DNA from: an uncultured Bacteroidales bacterium
GTDB lineage: Bacteria > Bacteroidota > Bacteroidia > Bacteroidales > Bacteroidaceae
Direction of reading: 5' to 3'
Assembly: GCA_902772585.1 (NCBI GenBank)
Contig: CACYBB010000002.1
Location: 62,001-126,000, forward strand
DNA length: 64,000 nucleotides
Program-made: the position numbers and the translations under genes
Notes under the pieces: model-generated
What the model was told of the DNA's origin: nothing
Database searches by the model: none
Seen by the model: only the letters and a program-made list of their open reading frames with translations
In this document: positions 1-8,622 of the stretch, in pieces
How the letters are laid out: each line of letters starts with the position of its first letter
Position numbering within the stretch: the stretch's first letter is position 1

Positions 1-366
1 CCCTTTTCCAATAAAGCATTCATCTGTACGTCACCAGCATGTCATGTCGTGGTCGGCCTCGATGCTCCTTTGACATATTCTAAAGTCTATATCGGAGAAA
101 CCAGAGGCAGCACGGAAAGTACTTGGGATGAACTGGTACAGGATCGAGACTACGTATATAAGATATGCACTCTACAAGATTATCCATATCTGGAGCTATA
201 CGATATGACGAAAAGTGACTTGATATATGCCATACCTCATATTTTTCTCTTAACCAATCAACTAGTAGATTGCCACTTCCTACCTGCCACAAACCAACTG
301 GCCGTGACAAGTATTCAGGGCGTCTGGCTTTTCAATGCCGCAGACATCAAGAATAAAGCGAAGTAA
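1..366 (+). CDS. C-terminal fragment of an unrecognised protein
   Basis: The frame is open from base 1 to a TAA at 364-366, so about 121 residues of the carboxy end are present and the true start lies outside the window. The segment is rich in aromatic and beta-branched residues and closes with a strand-like stretch (VTSIQGVWLF) before a basic tail. That could be the last blade of a beta-propeller, but I do not recognise a family. An internal GTG at 49 is a less likely start. The gene converges on cobT, 105 bases away. A weak AGAA/TTCT hairpin followed by a T run (395-413) may terminate it. Confidence 0.55.
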   Translation, partial: PFSNKAFICTSPACHVVVGLDAPLTYSKVYIGETRGSTESTWDELVQDRDYVYKICTLQDYPYLELYDMTKSDLIYAIPHIFLLTNQLVDCHFLPATNQLAVTSIQGVWLFNAADIKNKAK

Positions 367-471
367 GCTAACCTTCTACGTTGAGGACACTAGCAGAAGA
401 ACTTCTATTTTTTCGGCTACGCTCAATAGCACGGTCTTAAAAGAACATACTAAATTCCCCCAGTTTGAACA

Positions 472-1515
472 TTAGAAGTATTTCGTAATCTTTGCATTGT
501 CGAAGTTGTTCATTTCGTTCATCATACGGACAGCAGAGTCGACGATGGGGAAGGCACAGAGAGCACCAGTACCCTCGCCAAGGCGCAAGCCAAGATGCAA
601 CAGGGGCTTGGCACCAACAATGTCGAGCATGCGCTTGTGACCACTCTCGTCACCACAATGGGTGAAGATCATGTAGTCCTGGACGGCAGGATAGAGACGG
701 ATGGCAGCAACAGCACAGGCTGTCATGATGAAGCCATCAACTAATATAATAAGGTGTTGCTCGGCAGCACGCTGCATGGCACCAATGGCAGCCACCATTT
801 CGAAGCCACCGAAATAGCGAATAATGGCTGATGTCTGATGTTTGATGTCTGAGGGGCATCGCTCTAAGGAAATACTCAGTACCTTATATTTATGACGAAT
901 GCCGTCGTTGTTGAGACCAGCACCTGCACCAATACACTCCTCCAAAGGGATGTTGCCAAAAAGGTGCATCCAGATGCTGCTGGGCGACGTATTAGCAATA
1001 CCCATCTCACCAATGCTAAGTACACGACAACCCTCAGCACAGCAGTCATCAACTAAATCGACGCCTACCTGAATGGCCTTATCAAATTCCTCTTCGCTCA
1101 TCGCTGATTCATAGAGGAAGTTCTTGGTGCCATAGGCTACCTTCCGATTGATAATACCTGGAACGTTTGACAAGTCGTAGTCCACGCCAACATCCACCAC
1201 ACGAAGCTTGAAACAATGCTGTCGACAGAACATATTGACACCTCCGCCACCACGGGTGAAGTTAATCATCTGTTGCCAGGTAACCTCACGAGGCGAGACG
1301 CTGACGCCCTCACGCTCAATACCATGATCGCCACCTAAAAGCAGATGACAGGGATGGGCCAGCGATGGTTCCAGCGTCTGCTGAATCAGGCATACCTGCA
1401 TGGCTAACTCCTCCAAACGCCCCAACGAACCCTTGGGTTTGTTCAGGTTATCTATTTTTTCCTGAATGGTTGTTTTCAGAGATGTATCAACAGGTTGTAT
1501 ATCGAATGCTTTCAT
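472..1515 (-). CDS. cobT: Nicotinate-nucleotide:dimethylbenzimidazole phosphoribosyltransferase CobT
   Basis: CobT makes alpha-ribazole phosphate from nicotinate mononucleotide and the lower-ligand base, in the cytoplasm, for cobalamin nucleotide-loop assembly. The 347-residue product has the family landmarks: KPKGSLGRLEELA near residue 26, GGDHGI near 61, GEMGIANT near 170, and LRLGEGTGA near 313, which carries the catalytic glutamate. I chose the ATG at 1515 because it overlaps the cobU stop as ATGA and gives the normal family length; the frame runs further upstream inside cobU. It is the last gene of cobS-cobU-cobT. Residues about 223-229 are encoded by a 7-base tandem repeat (829-849), an unusual intrusion into a conserved enzyme. 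Confidence 0.96.
   Translation of the reverse strand: MKAFDIQPVDTSLKTTIQEKIDNLNKPKGSLGRLEELAMQVCLIQQTLEPSLAHPCHLLLGGDHGIEREGVSVSPREVTWQQMINFTRGGGGVNMFCRQHCFKLRVVDVGVDYDLSNVPGIINRKVAYGTKNFLYESAMSEEEFDKAIQVGVDLVDDCCAEGCRVLSIGEMGIANTSPSSIWMHLFGNIPLEECIGAGAGLNNDGIRHKYKVLSISLERCPSDIKHQTSAIIRYFGGFEMVAAIGAMQRAAEQHLIILVDGFIMTACAVAAIRLYPAVQDYMIFTHCGDESGHKRMLDIVGAKPLLHLGLRLGEGTGALCAFPIVDSAVRMMNEMNNFDNAKITKYF
829..849. repeat. Three 7-base units inside cobT
   Basis: The plus strand reads TGATGTC, TGATGTT, TGATGTC in immediate succession. That is 21 bases, or seven codons, so the cobT frame is kept. The style matches the heptad arrays found at gene junctions elsewhere in the window. The encoded residues (DIKHQTS) sit just before the conserved GGFE motif, where I recall no such sequence in other CobT proteins. 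Confidence 0.6.
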
Positions 1516-2018
1516 TTGATTTTCATTTCTATTCCACTTACCATCAGTATCACTTCGTCTGCTTTCTGTGCAATATACTGGTTCATCCAACCCTGCAGGT
1601 CCGTGAACTTGCGCTGGAGAGCATTGTCGCTGACACCACCCAAGCCTATCTCGTTGGTCACAAAGATATAAGTGGCATCATGCTGGGTGAAGGCATCGAA
1701 CTCACGCTTGGCCTCAGTGAGGATGGCATCGACATTATCGTTAACCATCAACCAGTTAGTCAGCCACAAGGTCACGCAGTCGATGGCCACTACCCTACCC
1801 GTCAGGTCGTGACGGCTGAGGTGTAGCTCTTCCTCGATGTTCGTCCACTCAGGTCCACGACGTTCCTGATGGCGACAAACCCGTTCACGAAACTCATCGT
1901 CCCACACATGGGCAGTAGCCAGATAAACAGGATTCGTACTCAGACTCAGCGCCAAGGCCTCAGCTTTCTCGCTCTTGCCAGAGCGCTGACCACCAGTAAT
2001 AAGGATTATCTTCTTCAT
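1512..2018 (-). CDS. cobU: Adenosylcobinamide kinase / guanylyltransferase CobU
   Basis: CobU phosphorylates adenosylcobinamide and then transfers GMP to give adenosylcobinamide-GDP. The 168-residue protein begins with a P-loop, GGQRSGKS, at residues 8-15. It continues with the CobU histidine/arginine region (CRHQERRGPEW, guanylylated histidine nearby) and a Walker B-like strand (VVAIDCVTLWLTNWL). The chosen start is the ATG at 2018, which overlaps the cobS stop as ATGA; a TTG three codons upstream is less plausible. It sits between cobS and cobT in one operon, and all three products act in consecutive steps of nucleotide-loop assembly. Confidence 0.95.
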   Translation of the reverse strand: MKKIILITGGQRSGKSEKAEALALSLSTNPVYLATAHVWDDEFRERVCRHQERRGPEWTNIEEELHLSRHDLTGRVVAIDCVTLWLTNWLMVNDNVDAILTEAKREFDAFTQHDATYIFVTNEIGLGGVSDNALQRKFTDLQGWMNQYIAQKADEVILMVSGIEMKIK

Positions 2019-2794
2019 AGTGCACAAACGACTAAATAAACAGCGAGTTCAACGAGCAGACAGACGGCACCACAGCAGTCGCCCGTATAGCCACGCAGAC
2101 GATTCCATATCAACAGATAGAGGAAATACATCGCCAGACAGGGCAGGAAGATGACCAACTCCCAAGCCAGACCCGTGTACCACAGATACAAGCCCATCGG
2201 CAACAAACCCTGAACAGCCAGACTGATGCTGGCAGGCCACTGCATCTTGCGATAGATGGTCTTATTCTTCGCCTCCTCTTCCCTACGAGCATAGGGCATC
2301 ATCATGATGAGTTGGGCAGTCACCATCTTCGCATACGGGTCAGCAGCAAGGATGGTCAAGGCTGCCAACGTAGGTGGCAGAGAAAGGAGACAGGCTGCCA
2401 ACAGCAGTTCATAGAGGATAAGCCCCAGAACACCATAGGTGCCGATGTGCGAGTCCTTCATGATGGCAAGGATGCGTTCTCGATCGTGTCCGCCACCACC
2501 AAAACCATCGAGGAAATCGGCCAGTCCGTCTTCATGCAGGGCACCTGTCACTAACAGTCTGACAACAATAGCCAACAATACCGCTATGATATATGGCAGA
2601 TAAATGCTACCCACATAGAGCGTAGCTGCCATCAGTCCTCCTGTCAGCCAACCAGCAAGTGGCCAATGCTCCACCACCGACTTATAACACTCCTGTGGAG
2701 GCTGGTGCAGTCGCCAGAAAGGCAGTCGCGTAAAGAATATCAATGCCGCCCATATACGGTCATACCAACGTGTCTGGTCTATACTTGTCTGCAT
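2015..2794 (-). CDS. cobS: Adenosylcobinamide-GDP ribazoletransferase CobS
   Basis: CobS joins adenosylcobinamide-GDP and alpha-ribazole (phosphate) to make adenosylcobalamin (phosphate) at the inner membrane. The 259-residue protein has several hydrophobic segments. It shows the family signature HEDGLADFLDGFGGG near residue 85, with its metal-binding acidic residues, followed by MKDSHIGTYG. It is first in cobS-cobU-cobT. A possible minus-strand -7 box (TAACTTTG, 2820-2813) lies 18 bases before the ATG. I see no cobalamin riboswitch: the spacer to the divergent btuF-like gene is only 77 bases. Confidence 0.95.
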   Translation of the reverse strand: MQTSIDQTRWYDRIWAALIFFTRLPFWRLHQPPQECYKSVVEHWPLAGWLTGGLMAATLYVGSIYLPYIIAVLLAIVVRLLVTGALHEDGLADFLDGFGGGGHDRERILAIMKDSHIGTYGVLGLILYELLLAACLLSLPPTLAALTILAADPYAKMVTAQLIMMMPYARREEEAKNKTIYRKMQWPASISLAVQGLLPMGLYLWYTGLAWELVIFLPCLAMYFLYLLIWNRLRGYTGDCCGAVCLLVELAVYLVVCAL

Positions 2795-2809
2795 ATATTT
2801 CTCATTTAT

Positions 2810-2841
2810 TTTGCAAAGTTACAAATATTTTTGTACTTTTG
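2810..2841 (+). promoter_or_regulatory. Bacteroidetes-type promoter for the btuF-like operon
   Basis: TTTG at 2810-2813 and TACTTTTG at 2834-2841 are separated by 20 bases, matching the -33/-7 consensus of the Bacteroidetes primary sigma factor. The btuF-like ATG follows 30 bases later. The -7 box for divergent cobS (minus, 2820-2813) overlaps this -33 element, so the two promoters may compete. Confidence 0.7.
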
Positions 2842-2871
2842 CATACTGAAAGCATTTAAAAATCAATAGAA

Positions 2872-3993
2872 ATGAAGAAAATTGCTATTGGCTATTTAGT
2901 ATTGGCTATTGGCTTATGCGCTTGTTCAGGAAAGAAAACAACACAGGCAGATGCCAATGACACCCTTACGACGCAAGGTACGGAGGCCATCGAGGTGAAG
3001 TATGCCACAGGGTTCAGCGTGAAGGACTCAGCAGACATCCGACTGGTAGATATTGGCAAGAAAGACCATTTTGCACTGGTTCGCAACAATAATGTCGAGA
3101 TACCTGCTGGCTATACGAAGGTGGTGGTGCCCATCCAGAACACCATTTGTATGACGGCCCTTCAACTGTCTAACTTCACTGTGCTTGATGCCCACGATGT
3201 AGTGAAAGGCATAACGGGTACGAAGAATCTGTTTAACAAGGACATTCTGGCTCGTGTCAAGGACGGTCGCATCGTGAAGATAGGTACGGAGGGCGAGTTT
3301 GATACCGAACTCATCCTCGCTGCCAATCCTGATGTCATCTTCATCTCACCCTTCAAACGTGGTGGTTACGAGGCCATCAAAGAGACTGGCATCACGCTGG
3401 TGCCCCATCTGGGCTATAAGGAACTCGACCCGTTAGGACAGGCTGAATGGATTAAACTGGTGGGTATGTTCATCGGCAAGGAGCGTAAGGCCAACGAGCT
3501 TTTCGCAGGCATCGAGAAACGCTATAACGAATTAAAGTTGAGAGTTGATAGCTTAGATTTGAAAACTAAGCCAACAATCACCAGCGGTGAGATGCACTAT
3601 GGCACCTGGCGTGCGGTGGGTGGCAAGAACTATCTGGCACAGATATTCCGTGATGCTGGTGCTGACTACGTAGTCAACGACGACGAGGAAGCTGGAGAGA
3701 ACCTGGAGTTTGAGAAGATGTATGCTCTCTCTGCCAATGCCGACTACTGGCGCATCCTCAACAGTTTCCCTGGCAAGTTTACGTATGACGCGCTGAAGGC
3801 CAGCGAACCCCGCAATGCGCTATTTAAGGCTTTCAAGGAGAAAAAAGTCATCTACTGCAACATGAAGCTGCAGCCCTACTACGAGATAACCCCTGTAGAA
3901 CCCGATGTGCTGTTGAAAGACCTCGTTGCCATCTTCCATCCAGAACTGGTAGAGAGTGACTACGAACCCAAATACTACCGTTTACTGAAATAA
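2872..3993 (+). CDS. BtuF-like ABC transporter substrate-binding lipoprotein
   Basis: Probable periplasmic binding lipoprotein of a vitamin B12 or siderophore-type importer, 373 residues. A lipoprotein signal ends in LCAC (Cys18). The body looks like the cobalamin/Fe-siderophore-binding fold, with the two-lobe landmarks NPDVIFISPF near 155 and a helical backbone segment around 190-240. The next gene, a FecCD/BtuC permease, starts directly after its stop, and cobSUT lies across the divergent promoter. A corrinoid substrate is therefore the best inference, though heme or siderophore cannot be excluded. Bases 3536-3563 show a faint 7-base periodicity coding for a Leu/Lys/Asp-rich stretch. Confidence 0.85.
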   Translation: MKKIAIGYLVLAIGLCACSGKKTTQADANDTLTTQGTEAIEVKYATGFSVKDSADIRLVDIGKKDHFALVRNNNVEIPAGYTKVVVPIQNTICMTALQLSNFTVLDAHDVVKGITGTKNLFNKDILARVKDGRIVKIGTEGEFDTELILAANPDVIFISPFKRGGYEAIKETGITLVPHLGYKELDPLGQAEWIKLVGMFIGKERKANELFAGIEKRYNELKLRVDSLDLKTKPTITSGEMHYGTWRAVGGKNYLAQIFRDAGADYVVNDDEEAGENLEFEKMYALSANADYWRILNSFPGKFTYDALKASEPRNALFKAFKEKKVIYCNMKLQPYYEITPVEPDVLLKDLVAIFHPELVESDYEPKYYRLLK

Positions 3994-5019
3994 ATGAAGG
4001 CTCCAAAGTTTGTCATACTCCTCGCAGCTATCGCCGTACTGCTGATTGTCAACCTACTCATCGGTACAGTGAAGATTCCCGTCGTTGATGTCTGTCGCAT
4101 CCTCGGTGGTGGTGGCGATAACGAGATATGGACAAACATCATCTTCAGCAGTCGTCTGCCACAGGCATTGACAGCCATTGTGGCTGGCGCAGGACTGGCA
4201 GTCAGCGGCTTACAGATGCAGACCGTTTTCCGCAATCCATTGGCAGGCCCGTCGGTATTGGGTATCAGCAATGGTTCAGCACTGGGTGTTGCCTTTGTGG
4301 TTCTGCTGTCTGGACGTTTAGGTGGTGTCGCATTGAGTCGCCTCGGTTACCTTGGCGATGCTGCTATGTCGGTAGCGGCCATTATTGGTGCCTTGGCAGT
4401 GCTGTTGCTCATCATGTGGGTGGCCCAGAAGGTAAAGGGCAATGTCACACTATTAATAATCGGTGTGATGATTGGTTATCTGGCCAATGCCATCATCGGC
4501 GTGCTGAAATTCCTGTCACCTGAAGACGATGTCAAGGCCTTCGTGGTCTGGGGACTGGGCTCGTTCAGCAGGGTCTCTGGTGACGAGATGGTACTGTTCA
4601 TCGTACTGATGTGCATCCTGTTGCCATTGGCTTTCCTGCTGGTAAAACCCCTGAATCTCATGCTCTTAGGTGACAACTATGCTGCCAACCTAGGTCTGAA
4701 TACCAAACGAGCACGCATGCTGATCATTATCTCCAGTGGTGTACTCGTGGCCATCGTCACAGCCTACTGCGGCCCCATCATGTTCATTGGACTGGCAGTA
4801 CCCCATCTGGCTCGCGCCATCTTCCGCACCAGCGACCATCGTCTGCTGATGCCTGCCACAGCACTCTGTGGTGCAGCACTGGCCCTGATGTGCAACCTCA
4901 TTGCCCGCATGCCTGGCTTCGAAGGTGCCCTACCCGTCAACAGCGTCACTGCCCTTGTTGGTGCCCCAGTCATTGCGATGGTTATCTTCCGTCGCAGGAA
5001 ACACGATTTTGCCGAGTAA
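3994..5019 (+). CDS. BtuC/FecCD-type ABC permease
   Basis: Inner-membrane permease of 341 residues for a vitamin B12 or siderophore importer. It shows about ten hydrophobic helices and the family signatures SRLPQALTAIVAGAGLAVSG (residues about 49-68), RNPLAGPSVLGISNG near 79, and GPIMFIGLAVPHLAR near 259, which is the loop that couples to the ATPase. Its ATG follows the preceding TAA without a gap, so the two are translationally linked. No ATPase (BtuD-type) gene follows; the next frame is an unrelated lipoprotein, so the ATPase must be encoded elsewhere. Confidence 0.9.
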   Translation: MKAPKFVILLAAIAVLLIVNLLIGTVKIPVVDVCRILGGGGDNEIWTNIIFSSRLPQALTAIVAGAGLAVSGLQMQTVFRNPLAGPSVLGISNGSALGVAFVVLLSGRLGGVALSRLGYLGDAAMSVAAIIGALAVLLLIMWVAQKVKGNVTLLIIGVMIGYLANAIIGVLKFLSPEDDVKAFVVWGLGSFSRVSGDEMVLFIVLMCILLPLAFLLVKPLNLMLLGDNYAANLGLNTKRARMLIIISSGVLVAIVTAYCGPIMFIGLAVPHLARAIFRTSDHRLLMPATALCGAALALMCNLIARMPGFEGALPVNSVTALVGAPVIAMVIFRRRKHDFAE

Positions 5020-5020
5020 T

Positions 5021-5887
5021 ATGATGACACGTTTGTTGTTTTCTTTTCTGATAGCAGTACTGATGCTGACAAGTTGTCAACAACAGTCGCCAATGCCACA
5101 GCAGAATAGCGTCTATTATTGGCGAACGGAATGGCACTTGGACAGTGTGGAACGCAACTTCCTAAAGCAGTACGATATTCAGAAGGTTTATTGTCGCTAT
5201 TTCGATGTGGTCATGCGTAACGACGAACCCATGCCCAATGCCACCCTCAGTTTTGCAGAGCCTGTTGACCCTTCGCTTAATATCGTACCCACAGTGTATA
5301 TCACCGAGGACTGCATGCACAGCGAACATAAAGGGTTGGCAAAGAAGATTGTGGAGCGCATCATGCAGATGAACGAGACCAACGACGTGAAACATGTCAA
5401 AGAGATACAGATAGACTGCGACTATACGGGTCGGAGTCTGAGAACCTATTATCAGTTCTTGGAGGATGTGCGCACAACAGCCAGTCAACATGACATGCGG
5501 TTGTCAACCACCATCCGTCTGCACCAGTTGTCGATGGAGGTTCCCCCCGCTGACTATGGTGTGCTGATGCTTTACAATACTGGTAACCCTCAGAAGTATG
5601 CCGAGCGTAACCCCATCCTTGACATCCGCGACGTGATGCCCTATATCAGCAAGTTGGACGACTATGCATTACCACTGGCTGCTGCCTATCCTGTCTTCCT
5701 CTGGCAACGTACCATCTATGGTGTTCACGTGGACCACTGGGTAGAGGCCGACGAGATACTGAAGGTGAAGGACGTTGTCGAAGAGAAACGTCCTGAACTG
5801 CGTCGCACCATCCTGACCTATCATTTAGACAAAGAGAATATAAAACGATACACACCAGAAACATATGAAACGATTTATCATCATTAA
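5021..5887 (+). CDS. DUF3142-like exported lipoprotein of unknown function
   Basis: A 288-residue lipoprotein with signal MMTRLLFSFLIAVLMLTSC (Cys19). The body resembles DUF3142 proteins, which look like glycosidase-type barrels: a strand with IQIDCDYTGRS followed by a helix, then LSTTIRLHQL, and a hydrophobic ALPLAAAYPVFLWQ strand. No catalytic assignment is possible from sequence alone. ATG codons at 5021 and 5024 both fit; the frame extends further upstream inside the permease gene, but the lipoprotein signal fixes the start here. It begins 2 bases after the permease stop and overlaps the next gene by 23 bases, so it belongs to the transport operon. Confidence 0.75.
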   Translation: MMTRLLFSFLIAVLMLTSCQQQSPMPQQNSVYYWRTEWHLDSVERNFLKQYDIQKVYCRYFDVVMRNDEPMPNATLSFAEPVDPSLNIVPTVYITEDCMHSEHKGLAKKIVERIMQMNETNDVKHVKEIQIDCDYTGRSLRTYYQFLEDVRTTASQHDMRLSTTIRLHQLSMEVPPADYGVLMLYNTGNPQKYAERNPILDIRDVMPYISKLDDYALPLAAAYPVFLWQRTIYGVHVDHWVEADEILKVKDVVEEKRPELRRTILTYHLDKENIKRYTPETYETIYHH

Positions 5888-7883
5888 TCTGCTTACTGCG
5901 CTGGTTGGCCGTGCTTTCCCTTGTGCATATCCTGGCACAGACAACTACTACCTGTTCTGTGTCTGCGACAAACAGGAGTTCAGTGACCGCGTCAACAGCA
6001 TCACCCAGAACAACTGGAAGGCCTACTTAGGTTCGGACAGGGAGTATTATTGGTTTGATGCCGACGAGGTCATCAACTTTGCACAAGCCAAGGGCGATGC
6101 ATTGATGGTCAGTTATGTCCAGAACCTGCAGAAATACCTGCAGTGTTCCGATGAGGTAAGGAACGAACAGTGGGACTACCCCACCAAAGCACAGCTGCAA
6201 CAGCGTCGCCAGACACTGCAGAGCGTGCGCACCTATGCCTCCAGCAAACTGAAGACTCGTCTGCGCAGTCAGCATGCCCTCCTCTACATGCGTTGTAACA
6301 TGCTGTTGGGTAACCACAGTGCCAACGTCACCTTCTGGGAGAAGACTGCCAGTCAATATATCGAAACGGTATATAAGGAGATGATGCAGAACATCTATGC
6401 TGGTGCCCTGCTGAAGACAGGACGTCCTACTGAGGCTGCACGACTCTTTGCCGAACAGGGCGACTGGAACAGCTTGATGACACAATACTACAAGCAGCGT
6501 TCCTTTGCCGCCATCCGTCAGGAATACCTGCGCGATGCCAACTCGCCCGTACTCCCCTTCTTGTTGGAGGACTTCGTCAACAACAGTCAGGAGGCTTACG
6601 ATGCTGAACATTATGATGGCGTACCTGGCAAGCTGTTTGTTCGTAACATCCAGCGCAGTGAGGCGCAGGAGATGATACGCTTTGCATGCAGTGTGGTGAA
6701 AGAAGGTAAAACCGAGGTTCCTGCCCTATGGAAGTCGGCTCAGGCTTGGCTGGAATATTTCTTTGGCGACCGCAAACAGGCACTGGCCGATGCCAAGACT
6801 GGCGCTACGTTGGAGGGTACAGAACGTATGAAGGACGTAGCACGCATCATCTATATGTATGTCAAAGCTGATGTGGAACCCATCAACAGCAGCTACGACA
6901 ACTGGCTGGCAGGTGAACTCAGTTGGTTGAATGAGCACTTGGCGACTTACTATTATAGCAGAAGTCGCGCACGCCTCCTCAACTGTGTGGTGGGCGAGAA
7001 ATACGCCAAGGCCAACCAACCCTTTATGTCAGCAGCACTCTACGCCATGAACAATTCAGAATGTGCCTTTACGCTGGTAGATACCATGAAGGTGGAAGAC
7101 CTTTCACAGTATCTGGAGTATGTCAACAGGCCCGCTCAAACGCCATTAGAGAAAGTGGCGAAAGCTAAATTGAAGATAGAAGAAGATCGTCTGAACGACC
7201 TCATAGGCACCAAGTATATGCGTGCATGCTGGTGGGAGGATGCTATATTTTGGCTCAATAAAGTACCGCTGTCATACTATAACCAGAAAGGCTACGCTGT
7301 CTATGCTGCCAATCGCCGTTATACCGTGGAACCTTGGATCAAGCGTCAGTGGCTGAAATCCGATTTGGAATGGAATCATGACGAGATACACCTGAAGTCG
7401 AATCCCAAACTGGACTTTGCCATGGAGGTACGCCGCATGGAGGGTGAGATGTACGATGCCAGTGGAGAGCCGTTATATCAGCTCTGTTATGACCTGGCCA
7501 TACGTTATGCTCAGGCACACTTCACAGGCGACTGCTGGTTCCTGACACACGATGGCAAGAGCGTCAACGATGTACAGAGACCTAATGAGAAGGACTTTGC
7601 TGCCAGAGCACTATTTATGCTGGAAAAGGCAGCAATGAGCAAGAATTCCCGTCTGAAGGAGAAGGCGCTGTTTGCGATGACCTACAGCGTTTTCTACCCC
7701 CAAACGACGTGGTACACCATGGAGTGGAACGACAACAAGCACGACTACGAGATGTTGGTGCATCAAGAATCACCGCAGTTCGTTGCCTTGAACAATCTGG
7801 TGCGCTTCGAACGAGCTAACAACAACGTCAGCGACTATGTCTCTCTCTGCGATGAGTACCAGACGTTTGTAAAAAGACACTAA
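5865..7883 (+). CDS. Large exported alpha-helical repeat protein, unknown function
   Basis: A 672-residue protein with a short signal-like start (MKRFIIINLLTALVGRAFPCA). It is followed by a long helical body with TPR-like stretches, for example GALLKTGRPTEAARLFAEQG near residue 180 and ALFMLEKAAMSKNSRLKEKA near 580. It has many Trp and Tyr residues and no catalytic motif I recognise. It overlaps the upstream lipoprotein gene by 23 bases, so the two are co-translated and probably work together at the cell surface or in the periplasm. It converges on the HAD phosphatase gene with a single base between the stops. Confidence 0.75.
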   Translation: MKRFIIINLLTALVGRAFPCAYPGTDNYYLFCVCDKQEFSDRVNSITQNNWKAYLGSDREYYWFDADEVINFAQAKGDALMVSYVQNLQKYLQCSDEVRNEQWDYPTKAQLQQRRQTLQSVRTYASSKLKTRLRSQHALLYMRCNMLLGNHSANVTFWEKTASQYIETVYKEMMQNIYAGALLKTGRPTEAARLFAEQGDWNSLMTQYYKQRSFAAIRQEYLRDANSPVLPFLLEDFVNNSQEAYDAEHYDGVPGKLFVRNIQRSEAQEMIRFACSVVKEGKTEVPALWKSAQAWLEYFFGDRKQALADAKTGATLEGTERMKDVARIIYMYVKADVEPINSSYDNWLAGELSWLNEHLATYYYSRSRARLLNCVVGEKYAKANQPFMSAALYAMNNSECAFTLVDTMKVEDLSQYLEYVNRPAQTPLEKVAKAKLKIEEDRLNDLIGTKYMRACWWEDAIFWLNKVPLSYYNQKGYAVYAANRRYTVEPWIKRQWLKSDLEWNHDEIHLKSNPKLDFAMEVRRMEGEMYDASGEPLYQLCYDLAIRYAQAHFTGDCWFLTHDGKSVNDVQRPNEKDFAARALFMLEKAAMSKNSRLKEKALFAMTYSVFYPQTTWYTMEWNDNKHDYEMLVHQESPQFVALNNLVRFERANNNVSDYVSLCDEYQTFVKRH

Positions 7884-7884
7884 A

Positions 7885-8622
7885 TTACAATAGGTTCTTA
7901 ATATCTAGCAAGCGATCTACGACAAATGTGGGTCGCTTGTTTGCTTCTTCTGGATTAACATTCCAACGATTGAAGAGCAGTGCATCGATACCGGCATTGA
8001 GGGCTCCCTGAATATCTGTCTGCAGGTTGTCACCAATCATCAGCGTGTTTTCCCGTTCAGCACCCGACACCTTCAGGGCATAGTCGAAATATAAGGGTGA
8101 GGGCTTGTTGATACCAGCATCCTCACTGAGGATAATGGTATCGAAATAGTCCGTCAGTCCGCAAGCTGCCAGTTTCTTATACTGCACCTCATGGAAACCA
8201 TTGCTGCACATGTGCATACGATAGCCTTGCTGCTTAAGATAGTCCATCAGTTCATGGGCCCCCTCCACTACCCCAGGCTTGCTGGAGCAGTAGTCAAGGA
8301 ATACATCGCTCATCTCCAAGCAAAGTTGTTCGGTAACGGATAAACCGTCACCCTCACTGAGCGGACGACGGAAGCGCTCTACGATGAGAAACGGACGCGT
8401 AATCTCGCCTTTCGAATAGCGTCCCCATAGGTCGATATTTGCTGCCCAATAGGCATCGTAGAATACCTTCGGGTCAGAGAAATAACGCTCCAAATGAAAG
8501 TGTTCAAAGGTTTCCCTCAATGCAATGACAGCATTGCCATAGGTATCATACAACGTGTCATCAAAGTCGACAAACAAATCAAGATATTTACGATTTGACA
8601 ATTTACTATTTACAATTTCCAT
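7885..8622 (-). CDS. HAD-superfamily hydrolase, YjjG-like nucleotidase
   Basis: Probable cytoplasmic phosphatase of about 245 residues. HAD motif I is DFDDTLYDT, motif II CSNGF, motif III the lysine in NKPSPLYFDYAL, and motif IV MIGDNLQTDIQGA, all in order. The cap and spacing resemble YjjG 5'-nucleotidases (housecleaning of non-canonical nucleotides), but the substrate is a guess. ATGs at 8637 and 8622 are both possible and both overlap the cobK-cbiD stop (8606). The codons after the 8622 ATG fall in a 7-base tandem array (8593-8620), so the amino terminus may be recent. It is last in the dnaE-trxA-cobK/cbiD operon. Confidence 0.85.
   Translation of the reverse strand: MEIVNSKLSNRKYLDLFVDFDDTLYDTYGNAVIALRETFEHFHLERYFSDPKVFYDAYWAANIDLWGRYSKGEITRPFLIVERFRRPLSEGDGLSVTEQLCLEMSDVFLDYCSSKPGVVEGAHELMDYLKQQGYRMHMCSNGFHEVQYKKLAACGLTDYFDTIILSEDAGINKPSPLYFDYALKVSGAERENTLMIGDNLQTDIQGALNAGIDALLFNRWNVNPEEANKRPTFVVDRLLDIKNLL
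8593..8620. repeat. 7-base tandem array across the cbiD/HAD junction
   Basis: On the plus strand four heptads follow one another: ATTTGAC, AATTTAC, TATTTAC, AATTTCC. The array contains the TAG stop of the cobK-cbiD gene (8606-8608) and the first codons of the HAD gene. Read on the minus strand its units (GTAAATA, GTCAAAT) resemble the array at 39242-39287. Confidence 0.6.

Noticed and set aside
2795-2871. Cobalamin riboswitch between cobS and the btuF-like gene
   Set aside because: The spacer is only 77 bases and filled by two promoters; no B12-box-like core fits.
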